Shown here: positions 45,690 to 57,504 of the stretch, in pieces
Layout: every line of letters starts with the position of its first letter
How positions within the stretch are numbered: the first letter of the stretch is position 1
Origin: Gnetum montanum
Taxonomy: Eukaryota > Streptophyta > Gnetopsida > Gnetales > Gnetaceae
DNA length: 64,000 nucleotides
NCBI GenBank assembly: GCA_015680685.1
Contig: MNCI01011147.1
Span: forward strand, 216,111 to 280,110
Direction: 5' to 3'
Position numbers and translations under genes: made by a program
Notes under the pieces: generated by a model
Seen by the model: the letters and a program-made list of their open reading frames with translations, nothing else
Databases searched by the model: none
Told to the model about the DNA's origin: nothing

Positions 45690-48050
45690 CATTTGATCAT
45701 AACAAGAATTAATAAGTGGGTAGGTAGGCTTCATGAAATTGTGAAATAGTTTTAACCTTTCATTTTCAAGCCATTGGGTATCTCTTAGTTTAGTGGTGGC
45801 TACATAGACTGGTTATGGTTCACACACTTGGTTGTTAAATGTATGATGGGTTAGAGTATGAGTTGTGTCAACTTTGTGAATGTCTAGCCCACGACTGCAC
45901 CCTTGATCATCATTAGGTATGCATGGATTCATTTTTTTCTCCATAGTGCTAGATTCATTACCTTTGTTAGGTGCTGGAGTATTGGTGGATGTTGGCCGTT
46001 GTGTAGAATTGGAGGACATTGATTGTGAAAGGGAAGGCATTGTACTTGATTGGCATTGTGTTGGTTTGGTTGAGGTAGTAGGTCCATGAGTGTTACATTT
46101 ACACATGGGAGATATATTAAAGAAAGGATATTTCAAAGATTGTGGTGGGAACCTACTAGAATTACCATATATATGCACATTTGTAGCATAATTAGCATCC
46201 TTTTGTTGATGTTGTGATGCTAAACCTTCCTATGTTGCTGGCAGTGACATGTGATGGGGTGGAGTATGAGAATATGAAGGATCTGATGGAGGGTAAAAGG
46301 TGTGAGGTGGTGATCCTTCAAGAGATTTCACAAGTTAATGATACTTAGTAGAGTGATAGCAGTGATTTGAAGTAGAGGTTGTAGAACTAGTTTGGGAAAT
46401 AGGTTGTTGAACAAAATATCTGTACAGGTTTGACTAGCAATAAGGGTAGGGCTAGTTTGATTATGCCCTACCCCCACAACTATGGATTTTACCACTATGG
46501 TTGATGATGGTGTTGAGGCTAGTAAGAAGTCCCCCTAGGATAGTATGATTGGTTGTAGGATTGTCTATAATTACCTTGTGGAAAAGGTAATTTCTTGGGC
46601 ATGTGCTTCTATACAAACTTGGGATTTAATGAAAAAGTCCAATACTCATGTAGATGCAACATAATTGGATAATATCCATTTGGATGGTCATATATGGAGA
46701 TGTAACATCTGTCATCTTTTGTGTGGTTGAGTCTATAGCCTCTTTTTATTTAGCCATTTTCCATGTTTGCCAATACATGTTCCTAATTGTTTCTTGGTTC
46801 TTCTTCCTCCATTTTTTTTGATAGCTTGATTTGTTTTGTGTTACATTCTCCTCTATGGTTTCTACAAAAGTTGTAACTTTATCATTTATCCATTCTAACA
46901 TCCTATCAGACCTTATTTCAAGTTCACCAATCGAATTTTTTATCAACAAGGTTTGTTGCGAAATCACTTTATCAAGAGATACCTCTTTCTCTTCATCATA
47001 AATGTCGACCTTATTCTTTTGAAGAGTTGGATCCCAGTGATATTTCTTAACTTTCTCCCATTTACATAACTCTCCTTTGTTTGCCACATGCTTGATTAGC
47101 TCTTGGATCTAATGGGTTCATAGCCTGTATAATTGACCTTAAGCATATATCCCAGGGATCTCCCTTGTTTCCTTAGAAAGCCCATGTATGATGTGGAAAA
47201 GTTTCTCTTTCTCAGAGAAACCATGGCCTAGGCATCTATTTAGTAGAGAATAATATCTATCTAGGGCCATATCCAAGGGTTCATGTTGTTCTTATTTCCA
47301 TCCTTGGATTTCATATTTCTCATTAAAGAGTTCCAGCATTGTGGGCCATTGCTAGATTGAATTTGGTTTCAATGATCTATACCATACATTGGCTTTGTTT
47401 ATTAGTATCCTAGGAAAGAGCTTAAGATTTTTCCACCCACTTTCAATATTGGGTAAGACACATGCATCATGAAAGGCTTGTAAATGGTGTTGTGGATTAG
47501 AATCATAGCCTCCTACAAATTTAGGAATATTATTCATATCGAGCCTTTTTAGGAAACTTTCCTTGTGATGCCTATGGGGTATCACAATTACCTTTATGAT
47601 CTGCATCAGGCTCTTAGTGGAAAATAAGGGTTCATCATCATTAGATGTGTCATGGTGAAAATTGCTATTTATATTTGCTTGATTATGATAATTTCATCTA
47701 TGTTCAAGTTGATGTCTTTGATTTTTCCTATAGTTTCAATTTCTATTTTTATTTCAACCTCATAGTGGAGCTTTGTCTCTATACCTACATTCATCTTTAT
47801 CAAAACTAGATGTTGAAGAGGAAGAGGAAGATGAGGAACTAGCAGAATCACCATGGCTTCTATTGTATTCCTCATGGTCCCTTGATTTATCTTTTCTAGG
47901 TTTTGAGGAGGTCCTAGGCCTTGAGGCCTTCCTTGATCTAGGACTTACTTCATCTCCTATAGGGTTGTTTGCCTTAGGTGGATGTAGTCCTTGAGTGTAG
48001 TTAGGGTGGTCATGAACGTATGAAACCCCTGCATGAGGTTGGTCACTCAA
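45690..48050 (-). pseudogene. T6 gag
   Basis: On the minus strand, MSDQPHAGVSYVHDHPNYTQ at 48050 opens a Ser/Arg/Lys-rich N-terminal part (poly-Ser at ~47830). Then comes the retrotransposon gag core NIPKFVGGYDSNPQHHLQAF, NLKLFPRILINKANVWYRSL (47352-47606) and LDRYYSLLNRCLGHGFSEKE in a shifted frame. Next are a charged segment (KYHWDPTLQKNKVDIYDEEK, ~47020) and a long Ser/Thr/Pro-rich tail (45813-46178). This is the structural protein. The core's 'F..G-DP..hl..F' and 'W' patterns are diagnostic. No zinc knuckle was seen. Confidence 0.75.
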
Positions 48051-48238
48051 ATTTTCTTCAACATATATAGTGTTAGTTCTCTAATGAATGTTCTTGCCAT
48101 ACAATGCATTATTGCTTCCTTTAAAAGAGACATTATTTTTACTTAATGATGTGTGTGACTTAATATTTTCTAAAATATATATCATTAATTTGTTTACAAA
48201 AATCATGTATAATACAACTAATATAGATAACTAGCACC

Positions 48239-48257
48239 ATCCCTAGCAACATTGCCA
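48239..48257 (-). promoter_or_regulatory. Primer binding site of T6 (tRNA-Asp type)
   Basis: TGGCAATGTTGCTAGGGAT on the minus strand, next to the LTR end, equals the Athila-type tRNA-Asp site TGGCGCCGTTGCCGGGGAT after transitions at CpG/GC positions (one change is C to A). Confidence 0.7.
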
Positions 48258-48258
48258 A

Positions 48259-49141
48259 TGATGAGTGGTGAGGTACCCCTACACCCAACCATATGAATCA
48301 TAAGTATTCATGCATGATCTAGTCAAATTTTGTGGATGGGAATAGTTGTGCATCTAAATCATTATGCATTGATTGCAATTTGTTGTCTTCTCACTTGGAC
48401 TAGTGGTAGCTTTGTCACATATGGATTAGTCCAAAGTGAGGCATATGATAATTGATGTTGTTTGACCCTAAGCTCGTTCTAATGATGATAAAGAAATTAC
48501 TTATTTAATCTAATCAACTATGGAAAGTAAAGTCTAACTAGCCTATGTGTGATGAGTATCCATTCCTAACCTTCTATACATGCCTTGGACTTTGTGCAAC
48601 TATCGCTAGGGTTACTAAGCATATCGTTACTAGAGGTACCAAATGATAACACTATTGGATTGCCAGGTAGTTATACATAAGCACTTGTGATTAGTTGTAC
48701 TCATTCCACTTAAAGGTAGAAATAATAAAGGATAATAAATGAAAATATTAACTAAGGAAAATAGTAAATATTTAAGAAATTAGCAACAATAATAAAGCTT
48801 ACTGGATGCTACAATGATGGAAGTAATCTTGATCTTTATTGTTGAAAATGTAATGTTTTCAAGTACATCACACTCAAATAAGGATGTTGTATAATCACTT
48901 AACATCACATTGCGGGCATGCACTAGAAACTAACAAAACTTGAGATCTATCAAAATCTATCTATCTATGTCTATCTCTCTATATTCCAACTATGCATCCA
49001 CGTGTGGTATTTATAGGCTAGCATGAAGGGGGTGATATCAAATCCCCAACATCGAAGGTTATGCCTTGATATTGGATACCTAACATTGCAACTTTGATAT
49101 TGGATACCCACTATTGCAGCACTACAAAACATGACTCATCA
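48259..49141 (-). repeat. T6 5' LTR
   Basis: Partner of 39812-40693, with a TATAAATA box at 49008-49015 (minus strand). On the plus strand it ends AACATGACTCATCA. Confidence 0.9.
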
Positions 49142-49899
49142 CCTAACTTCAAGCAAGAGGACTAGTCAAAGTATACTAGGTTACCTCTTAAGCTTTTAGA
49201 GTAAAGTAGTAGAATCCAATATAAGAAAATGACTGAGAATGCCCACAAGAGACATGAAAGGTTATGTGAAATAGCTAAACACTTCACTTAAGTAATCAAA
49301 TATTACCTTTTTACTACCCAAGTACTTTAAGCTTGATTTCTTTTTCTACTATCATCAGTTGCTAGGTCATAACACTAAATTCTACCTTACACTAAAGGAT
49401 GACTTACCTAAGATGATAGATAAAGGGGAATTGGTACTAGACACCTCAAACCTAGCTAGGCCTCAAATTAGTGGATGCATGTGTACAAAGACCCACTAAA
49501 TACCAATAATAGCCTATATACCATAGCAGTGTTCAATGTTTATAGTGATCAAATGCCTATGAGAGGACTATTTATGATTTAGGTAACTCCTCGCAACAAA
49601 AGGGACCCTTCAACTTTTTCTTGCTCAAGGCCCCCCTTTGTTCTAAGGTTATCATCACTAACGCCCCCTAAAGAACCCTTTGTGATCAAAGCGCCCCAAC
49701 CCATTTCAATTGAGTCCACCCACATAATAAGAATTCTATTGCATATCACAAAGCATTAGTCAAGGTGTTGACCTCCATCCCCATTAGCAAGGACATCCTC
49801 CCTAGTAAAGAATGCATCCATGCAGTGATGGTACCTTCTTCACCTAGGGGAGCCAGATGAACATCACTAGTGTTTTGCAATAGAAAAATCAAAATAAAC
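49142..49899 (+). pseudogene. T4 gag end and linker
   Basis: Continues NFKQED..SKYTRLPLKLLE, then LLGHNTKFYLTLKDDLPKMI (~49358-49417) with DKGELVLDTSNLARPQ, matching the T5 GHNTDYYLVL..DDIQRLIDQGKL. The linker includes EPFVIKAPQP (~49674), the family's PFVVKVPP motif. It contains many stops. Confidence 0.8.
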
Positions 49900-50640
49900 C
49901 CCTAGAATGACAAGGTAACCAAGGAATCCCTCTTCATAGCTATATGGATTAGATAACATAAAGTCCATAGGGTTCATGTTGATGATGGGACAACAACAAA
50001 TGTTATATATTATACCATCGTTGAGCATTTAGGCCTAATAGAACAAATTCAACACATGTTAACATCAGTCCTTAAGTCCTTCAATGGATCATAGATTGTT
50101 GTTAAAGGCTCTATCTCTCTAGATTTGATGGTAGGAGGAAAATTCCCCATAGCAAAAAACTTCTTGATGGTAGAGGTGACACTAAGATTCAACCTTATCT
50201 TGGAAAAATCTTGGCTAGCTTAATTATGATTTGTGTCTTTATCTATCCACATAGAAATTCACCTACCTTACAAGGGAGGTGAAATAATTATTCACTATGA
50301 TAGTGTGATCCCTTTAGTGGTTAATAATGTTGATGTAGAATAAGGGTTTGAAGTGGAGTTATAATAAGAAACTCTTGCTATTGGCCATAAAATTTAAAAG
50401 GTAGGTAGAGCAAAAGAGGACAAGATGAACAATAATGAACCCATTGATATGCCATGGAGAGAGCTTCCCTTTAACATTTTTAGTGAAGAAGATAGGAAAT
50501 ATAAACTTGTGCAAAACAAACAATATACATTTTCTAATCTCTCAAAGATTAGGTACCACTATGTAATTATGCTCTTGATCCTTCTCATACCCTATGTGCT
50601 TATAACCCTATAACGATATGTACTTATAGCTTGATAGCCT
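49900..50640 (+). pseudogene. T4 retropepsin-like protease and tail
   Basis: HRVHVDDGTTTNVIYYTIVE (~49964) holds the DDG active site; FNGS, IVVKGSISLDLMV, FLMVEVTLRFNLILEKSWLA and IHLPYKGGEIIIHYD follow, co-linear with T5. The frame after the domain gives PWRELPFNIFSEED (~50450), equivalent to VWVELPFQVED in T5. Confidence 0.85.
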
Positions 50641-51260
50641 AATCTACACTTTACTTATTTATGCTCTTTGGTTTTTCCTTATGTTAAATTCAAATTTGTG
50701 TATAGCTTAAAGTTTACTTTTGTTTTACATTCTTTTTACTTTTAAAGCCTCTTCTTTTATTTTCTCTTTTCTCAAAACAAAAAACATCATAAAAACTTTA
50801 AAATTAAAAAATTCATAAAAATTTTAAAACATAAAATAAACAAAAAATATATTTTCTTTTATGAACAGTATGATTTGCGATGGCCTAAAACTAGCAAGCA
50901 GCCTCATAACTCATTTCTATTCTAGTTTACAACCTTATTACCTATCCATTTAAACCTTTTTATCGCATTATGACACTATAACTAGTTTAGCCAACATGGC
51001 TGTAAAACATAGATTACAACATGAAACTATACTAAAACCAAGATGATAGAATAATAGAACCAAAAACTAAAATTAAAACTTAAGATTAAAAAGTCTCTAA
51101 CATAATAACTATTGCCACAAAATGTGGCAAAAATGCCTAAATAATAAACCATCAAACAATAAACTATCTCCAACTAAATAATTGGATAATATTAGCCATA
51201 CATCATCATCAAAGCTAAAATCAAATCAACAAATGATAACTAAAATTGGTAGTCATGACA
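50641..51260 (+). other. T4 region between protease and antisense gene
   Basis: AT-rich and without coding sequence. It holds one copy of the family motif (GCGATGGCCTAAAACTAGCA, ~50878), where T5 has its first array. Confidence 0.55.
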
Positions 51261-51711
51261 AAGGCCTAATGGTACTAGGGGGCATCTGGAGGAGAAGGTG
51301 GAAGATCATTTCCACACTCACTATTGGAACCATCGATATTGCCTGGTGCTTATGAAATGACAATACAAAACTGATTAGTTACCAACAAAACCAATTGGCA
51401 AAGAAAAATTAATAAGTTAAGAAAAATAGAACATAATAAAACTATAACAAGCATAGCTGAGAGGGCTTTGAAGCAACATATTCTATGGGGAAGTTCTAAA
51501 GATCAACCTCTAAAAAATGGAGGAGTTGATCTTTAGTCATGTTAGCCTAGTCAATGTCCCCAAGATCAATACCCATGAGAACATTTCTCTTGCTGATGTC
51601 ACGCCATGTTGGTGGCTCATGTGAAAATGTGGTAGTAGTTACCTTCCCTAAGGCAATAGTGATCTGGTGGGTGGGGAAGTTGGCTACAACCACATTGTTT
51701 GCAAACATCTT
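51261..51711 (-). pseudogene. T4 antisense gene, 3' part
   Basis: The minus strand reads INVEDTYKMFANNVVVANFP, HQITIALGKVTTTTFSHEPP, TWRDISKRNVLMGIDLGDID and a Pro/Asp-rich end near 51290. It parallels the end of the T5 antisense gene (YRDAAMEVFTYKEF..., TGETTTISFSLGPPRW). The frame continues across the T7 insertion into 57505 and beyond. Confidence 0.65.
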
Positions 51712-51716
51712 GTAGG
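51712..51716. repeat. Probable target-site duplication of T7 (GTAGG; right copy GTGGG at 57500-57504)
   Basis: Four of five bases match. Joining the flanks keeps the antisense frame open (KINVEDTYKMFA). Confidence 0.6.
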
Positions 51717-52957
51717 TGTGGACGCTTTACTATGTTTTGATGTGTGTTAAAACATTAAGAAAAAATGGATTCAAATATTGTTTGCATGGTTTGATGGTTA
51801 TTGTGTTTGTAGGACTATGTAAACAAGAAATCAAGATAAGCTGAAGAGGATAAGGAATGAACTATTTATAGCTCAAAGGAGAAGTCACCCACATGATATT
51901 CAAATGAATATTCAAAGAATGTGGACAAGGACTAGATACTATACAAGCAAAGTTAGCATCATCAAAGCATGACACATATCAAGGCTATGGACAAGGAACA
52001 ATGCATTCAAAAGATAAAAAAAGTAAAAAAAAAAAAAAAAGATGTCTTTGAGAAAGACGTCTTGGCAAAATTAGAGTGAACTTAGAAAAAAACATCTTCA
52101 AAAATAGCAAGATGTATCTCTTAGAAAAAGATGACTTTTATGAAGCAAAGACATATTTAGAGAATGAAGACTAGTACCAAAAAGATGTCTTCCATAAGAC
52201 AAAGGTGTCTTCTAAAATGGAGACTTTAGAAAGATGTATTTCATAAAACAAAGACATCTTCCCAGAATTGAAGGTAAATTCAAACAACCATCTTAGGCAT
52301 GAGAAAGGTAGATCCCATGATCAATATTGACTATTGGCTAGCTATTGCATGAGTTCCCAAATGGATTTAGAACCATGGCAATTATAAGAAGACTTAATGT
52401 GCATTGGAAAAAGAGCAAGCCTTGTTGTATTCATTGTACAGTCATTTGTAGTCATTGAATTCTCTGTTGCTCCTCATTATATTATTATTTTGGCTTTGTA
52501 AAGTGTATTATACCTAACTATACAAGGGTTGACAAGCTAAATTGCAATTCTTCCTTGTAATTCTTCTTGTCCTATGGGGTTGATGTTCTTCAGCTTATCA
52601 AGATCCTATGGGATTGGGCTGTTGGTGTTACGGTACAACACTCCAATGTAGGGCTTAAGATTGTAAAGGTTATGGAATCCTTGAAACTGCATTTTCATGG
52701 TTGATGAGATCTTATAGGGTTGAGTGATTGGTGTTGCAGTATAATACTCCAGAGCAAGGCTTGAATACTATATAGGGTGTGGATCCTTCAATTACATTTT
52801 GAGAGAAATAAATTCTAGAGGTGTGCTTAAGATCTACCATTCAAGTGTGGAGTACCAAAGTTGGAAAACCATGTAAATGTGTGTTTGTGCTTTGTTCCAT
52901 AAAGTTTCAATTTGGGAAACTTATTCATCCTCCCCCTTCTAAGTTCAATGATCCACA
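51717..52957 (+). repeat. T7 5' LTR
   Basis: Direct repeat of 56271-57499, starting TGTGGACGCTTTACTATG. It contains a cluster of AAGAYGTCTT palindromes at 52040-52265. The end shortly before the primer site is approximate. Confidence 0.85.
52040..52265 (+). repeat. AAGAYGTCTT palindrome cluster in T7 5' LTR
   Basis: About ten copies of AAGATGTCTT/AAGACATCTT and variants occur in 225 bp, one being AAGACGTCTT with the bZIP-type core GACGTC. The 3' LTR has the same cluster at 56575-56835. Confidence 0.75.
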
Positions 52958-52959
52958 AG

Positions 52960-52972
52960 TGGTATCAGAGCC
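52960..52972 (+). promoter_or_regulatory. Primer binding site of T7 (tRNA-iMet)
   Basis: TGGTATCAGAGCC is the standard plant initiator-Met tRNA primer site of Copia elements. Confidence 0.92.
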
Positions 52973-53012
52973 TGGTACTCTTCTTTGTCATCATTAACTT
53001 TAAGAGTGAACA

Positions 53013-54310
53013 ATGGAGGGGACATCTTACACAAATCCATCCATGTTCAATGGATTTAACTTTGTCTATTTGAAAAGGAGAATGCAAGGGTTCTTTGAAT
53101 CCATGGAGTTTTAAGTATGGGAGTCAATTTTGGAAGGCTATGCTCCACCCATCGATGGCACCATCAGCATCATCAAGCCTCACAACAAATGGTCTCAAGA
53201 GAAAAAGGAGAAGTTCATGTTTGAATCAAAAGAAAAAAATTATTTATATTATGCATTGAATAAATCTCAATTTAATAAGATAGTGGGATGTAAAATGGAC
53301 AAAGAAATTTAGCAAACTTTAGAAGCTACTTGTGAAGGAATCTCTAGTGTTAAGCAATCAAAATTATTAGTTTTGAAAAGTGAATATGATAAACTCAAAA
53401 TGAGAGAAGATGAGAAAATAAAATATTATTTTTCTACAGCTAATGATCTTGTTGTAAAAATTAGAGGAATAGGGAAGGATCTACTTGAATGAGATATAAT
53501 TATCAAAATGATCAAAACTCTACAACCAGAGTTTAGACCTAAGGTCATAGCCATGGAGGAAATCAAAGATTTCTTAACTTTGAAATTTGAGAAACTTCAA
53601 AGTGCTCTTATCACCCATGAAACTAATCTCATAAGCAAAGGAGAAATTCAAGAAGGGTCTATTACTTTAAAGACTACCTTCAAGGAGAAGGAGGTAAATG
53701 NTATTAAAAGAATTTAAAATATTTCTACCTCTTTTTCTACCTTTGAAGAAATTAGGTCTTTACTATTGCTAAGATGCCCCTTTGCTTCTTCTTGTAAATG
53801 ATAGTTGTAGTCTCCTTGAGAGAAGAGCAATCTCATCTTCATTTCCCTCATCATGCTCATTTACCTCCTTCTCCTTGAAGGTAGTCTTTAAAGTAATAGA
53901 CCCTTCTTGAATTTCTCCTTTGCTTATGAGATTAGTTTCATGGGTGATAAGAGCACTTTGAAGTTTCTCAAATTTCAAAGTTAAGAAATCTTTGATTTCC
54001 TCCATGGCTATGACCTTAGGTCTAAANGAGGAAATGAAAGTAGTACTTTCTAAGTTAGATGTTATTCATGCTAAAGCGAAGGAAGAAATCTTAGATATAA
54101 AAGTTAAGATTCAACAATTAACCTCTTTGGATAAGAATTGTAGTAAGATTCAAGAAGAAGAAAATCAACCAAAGAATTTAGAGGAAGCAACACATGAAAA
54201 TGCAAGCTCAATCTCAAGCATAGTAAGGTTTGATAATTTTGATCATAATTATAATATTTTATTTGTGTGTAGAAATTTTGGCAACAAAAAAGCTCTTAGC
54301 TATGATGATT
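53013..54310 (+). pseudogene. T7 Copia-type gag, split by an inverted segment
   Basis: The start at 53013 gives MEGTSYTNPSMFNGFNFVYL. Then come ILEGYAPPIDGTISIIKPHN, MFESKEKNYLYYALNKSQFN, CEGISSVKQSKLLVLKSEYD and IIIKMIKTLQPEFRPKVIAM (~53500), and FLTLKFEKLQSALITHE, the pattern of the Copia UBN2 gag domain. At 53701 the reading meets an N and an inverted segment. On the minus strand of that segment the gag frame runs past the same point into EHDEGNEDEIALLSRRLQLS, the usual acidic end of this gag. After 54027 it resumes with VLSKLDVIHAKAKEEILDIK. Confidence 0.8.
53532..54026. other. Exact 169-bp inverted repeat bounded by Ns (probable misassembly)
   Basis: 53532-53700 and the reverse complement of 53858-54026 are identical over 169 bases. 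The segment 53702-54026 is bounded by single Ns at 53701 and 54027. In a region where all other repeats are diverged, exact identity next to Ns points to overlapping contig ends, one placed in the wrong orientation. Confidence 0.85.
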
Positions 54311-56270
54311 AAAGTAGGATTAATGCTTTGTCTTGTCAAAAAGGATTTGGTAAGGAAATTGTGCAAGCACCAATAAGTAAGAATGAAGAGAAGTGGTGTC
54401 CTTAAAATAATTCAAAAAGTGATCAAGAGTTCTATCACAAGGAACATGAACAAATAGAGACATCACATACATGATCTAATGAAAGAGAACCTAAGGATGA
54501 AGAAGTACTTCATGATAGGAGACTTCACCTTAAACTCCATTAATCTTTTTGTTTTATTGACAAGCAAGGTAAGTCAAGGTAAGTCTCTATCTCTTTGCTT
54601 AATAGTTATTAATGTTAGTATATGAGAAATCCTACAAAATGGTGGAATAAGTGTCTTGAGGATTTCTTACATTCATAATATTGACATTATTGGGTTTGTG
54701 AGGATTTAGAATAGCACTTTTTATAATTTTCCTTTTATCTTTATCTTATAGAAATTCTAGTTTGATTTCTTATCTTGAATTGAGTCATGCTTAATCTAAA
54801 ATCTTTGTGATGATATGTTTCTATGCTCCTAGTCTTTGGGATGATTTTTATGAGACAAATCGTTAAAATACTATCAATATTGTTGGTTGAAGATCTAGAT
54901 ATTTACATATTAAACTTAATGTTCACCTATAGTTATAGTGTTCTTGTGATTGTTGCATGTATACCTTCAAAGCCCAAGATAAGTAGCACATGTGTAGGGA
55001 GAGCCTATTGCTCAATCATCTTAGAAGTCATCAATGTAGGGGGAGTCCATGGAGACTTTAGCCAAAAACACAATGAGCAAGAAAATAAATTCAACAGGTA
55101 TTTTATGATTAATTATATGGCAAAGTATTAAATAATTATGTTTTTTACATATGAGGAATTTAAGAGATATTTTATGCCTAACTAGATATATGGTTATATA
55201 CTTAGTTCTCTATTAGCATAAGTTATTTTTGATAAATGGTTGTGTTTGTGCAAAGAGAAAAATATTCATGTTTCTCTCATAGCTCTAATATTCTATTGTT
55301 AATCTCTTCTTGGGTGACTCTAGAAATACCTATTATCATTATTTCTAATAGATAGACTTCTTGATCCTTCATGCTCTATCTCGTGCACAAGTTTATTAAT
55401 AGATTATTTTTACTTGATCATATTTACATTAGTAGAAGTATATGAATGTAAACTTATCAACATGTCTTTGATCAATGGTTGTGGATATTACATTATCTTG
55501 AAAAAACTTTAGAATATGCATGTTACACTCATAGCTTCCTTATTCTCATGGAAATTTCCAAATTCTTGGTTAATATAACAATGCAAGTTTTAATGAAACA
55601 ACTAGATAAGATGCTTGTTCTACATTTGGCCTTTAAAATTGAATGTTAATGGTCCTTATTAAACTAATTGTAACTCCTTTTTCTTGACCTTAAAAGAGTA
55701 GTTCTCAATTTCCACAATTGCACCTTAAGTGGAGGATGCAATACATTCCTTACTACATTTTGAGAAATAACATGATTACACTATGGGAAAGTGTCCATGT
55801 CTGTTCTTCATGACTAATGAATCTAACATCAATGGTTTTCCATTGTGAAGTTGTATGTCTATATATACCTTAGCATAAAGATAATTTTTTACAAAGATGG
55901 AGAACATCTGAATACTCCAACACCATGTACTACTAATGAATTATTATTTTAGAGATAGCTTGCTTACTTTTCAAAGCCTTTGCTTCACTTCAAGGTTGAA
56001 TTTCACTTGGGAAGTTTTGGTTCTAATCTTGTCAAATTTGGGGCATCTCTTCATGAACTTGATAAATACATACTTTATCTTTATAGGATTATTAGTGCTA
56101 CTTGGATCTATATATTATCTAGATATTAGTGTTCTTTATATTTTTCTCTCCAAGTTTGAGCACTTTATACTTTTTGTTGCTATTCAAAAAGGGGGAGAGT
56201 AGTATCATTATATTTGTATGATCACTAACCCATTTTCTTAAGTTTTGAACATCACTAGAAAGGGTAAGAT
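54311..56270 (+). other. T7 internal region without pol
   Basis: No RT, integrase or RNase H motif was seen in any frame. It has short AT-rich ORFs only, and the purine tract at 56187-56200. Confidence 0.6.
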
Positions 56271-57499
56271 TGTGAACCCTTTAGTATGTTTTATTGTATG
56301 TCAAAATGTTAAGAAAAATGGATTCAAAGGTTATTTTAATGATTGTATGGTTATTTTGTTTGTAGAACTACATACAGAAGAAACCAAGATGAGCTAAAGA
56401 GGATAAGGAATGAACTATTTAGAGCTCAAAGGAGGAGGTCATCCACATGATCTTCAAATGAATATTGAAAGAAGGAGGACCCAATATTATATAAGCAAAG
56501 TTATCATCATCAAAGCATGTAGAAGGTCAAGGCTATGGACAAGGAATGATGCATTCAAAAGATAGAAAGTGAAAGAAAGATCTCTTTGGGAAATAGTAGA
56601 CATCTTGGCAAAATTAGAGTGAACTCAGATAAAGACATCTTTAGAAATAGTGAGACATATCTCCCAGACAAAGAAGTCTTTCACAAAGAAAAGACATCTT
56701 TACAGAATGAAGGCTAGTACTAGAAAGACATCTTCCATAAGACAAAGACATCTTCCATAATGAAGACTTTAGAAAAATATCTTTTAGGAAACAAAGACAT
56801 CTTCTCAAAATTGAAATAAAATTTAGAGAGACGTCTCAAGCATGAGAAAGACATCTTCCATGATCATTATTGATCATTAGCTAGCTATTGCATGAGTTCC
56901 AAGATGGATTTAGAAACATGGTAGTTATAAGAAGATTTTATGTGCATTGGGAAAAGGAAAAGCCTTGTTGTATTCATTGTACAATCATTTGTAATCATTG
57001 AATTCTCTATTTCTCCTGATTGTATTATCATTTTTTATTTGCAAAGTTTTTTGTACCTAACTATACAAGGATTAGCAAATTTAGCTGCAATTCTCCCTTG
57101 TAATTCTTGTTGTCCTGTGGAATTAATGTCCTTGGGTTTGTCGAGATCCTATGAGATTGAGTTTTTGGTGCTATGTTACAACACTCTAATGTGGGGCTCA
57201 AATTTTTAAAGGTTGTGGAAGCATTAAAACCACATTTTCAAGCCTAATGGTACCTTGTGGGGTTGAGTGATTAGTGCTATGGTACAACACTCTCGAGTAG
57301 GGTTTGAAGGCTATACAACATGTGGATCCTTCAATCACATTTTGAAAGCAACAAAGTCTAGAGGTGTGCTTGTGATCTACCCTTCAAATGTGTAGTACCA
57401 AAGTTTGGGAACACATAAATTCATGTGTATGCTTTGTTTCATAAAGGTTCAATTTTGAGAACTTATTCATCCCCCTCCTTCTAAGTTCAACAATTAATA
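56271..57499 (+). repeat. T7 3' LTR
   Basis: It begins TGTGAACCCTTTAGTATG and pairs with 51717-52957. The palindrome cluster is at 56575-56835. Confidence 0.85.
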
Positions 57500-57504
57500 G
57501 TGGG

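Larger units (their letters stand above)
39812..49141 (-). mobile_element. T6: non-autonomous LTR retrotransposon with gag and a second ORF
   Basis: A 9.3-kb element in minus orientation between LTRs 39812-40693 and 48259-49141, with a perfect target duplication. The sense order is 5' LTR, tRNA-Asp-like primer site, gag (48050-45690), about 2 kb without clear genes, a second ORF (43440-41700), purine tract and 3' LTR. I find no protease, RT or integrase. The primer site is the type used by Athila elements, so an Athila-type helper is likely. Confidence 0.85.
51717..57499 (+). mobile_element. T7: non-autonomous Copia-type LTR retrotransposon (gag only)
   Basis: LTRs 51717-~52957 and 56271-~57499 flank a 3.3-kb interior with a tRNA-iMet primer site and a Copia-type (UBN2-like) gag, but no protease, integrase or RT. 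A purine tract AAAAAGGGGGAGAG lies at 56187-56200, some 70 bases before the apparent LTR start, so the left LTR ends may extend further. An inverted piece at 53702-54026 is probably an assembly error. Confidence 0.82.

Noticed and set aside
52960-52972. tRNA-Met gene fragment
   Set aside because: Only the 3'-complementary bases of the tRNA are present, directly after an LTR: it is a primer binding site.
53532-54026. Biological hairpin or small inverted-repeat transposon
   Set aside because: Exact identity of arms in a decayed region and single Ns at the outer ends favour assembly error; no terminal repeats or target duplication.
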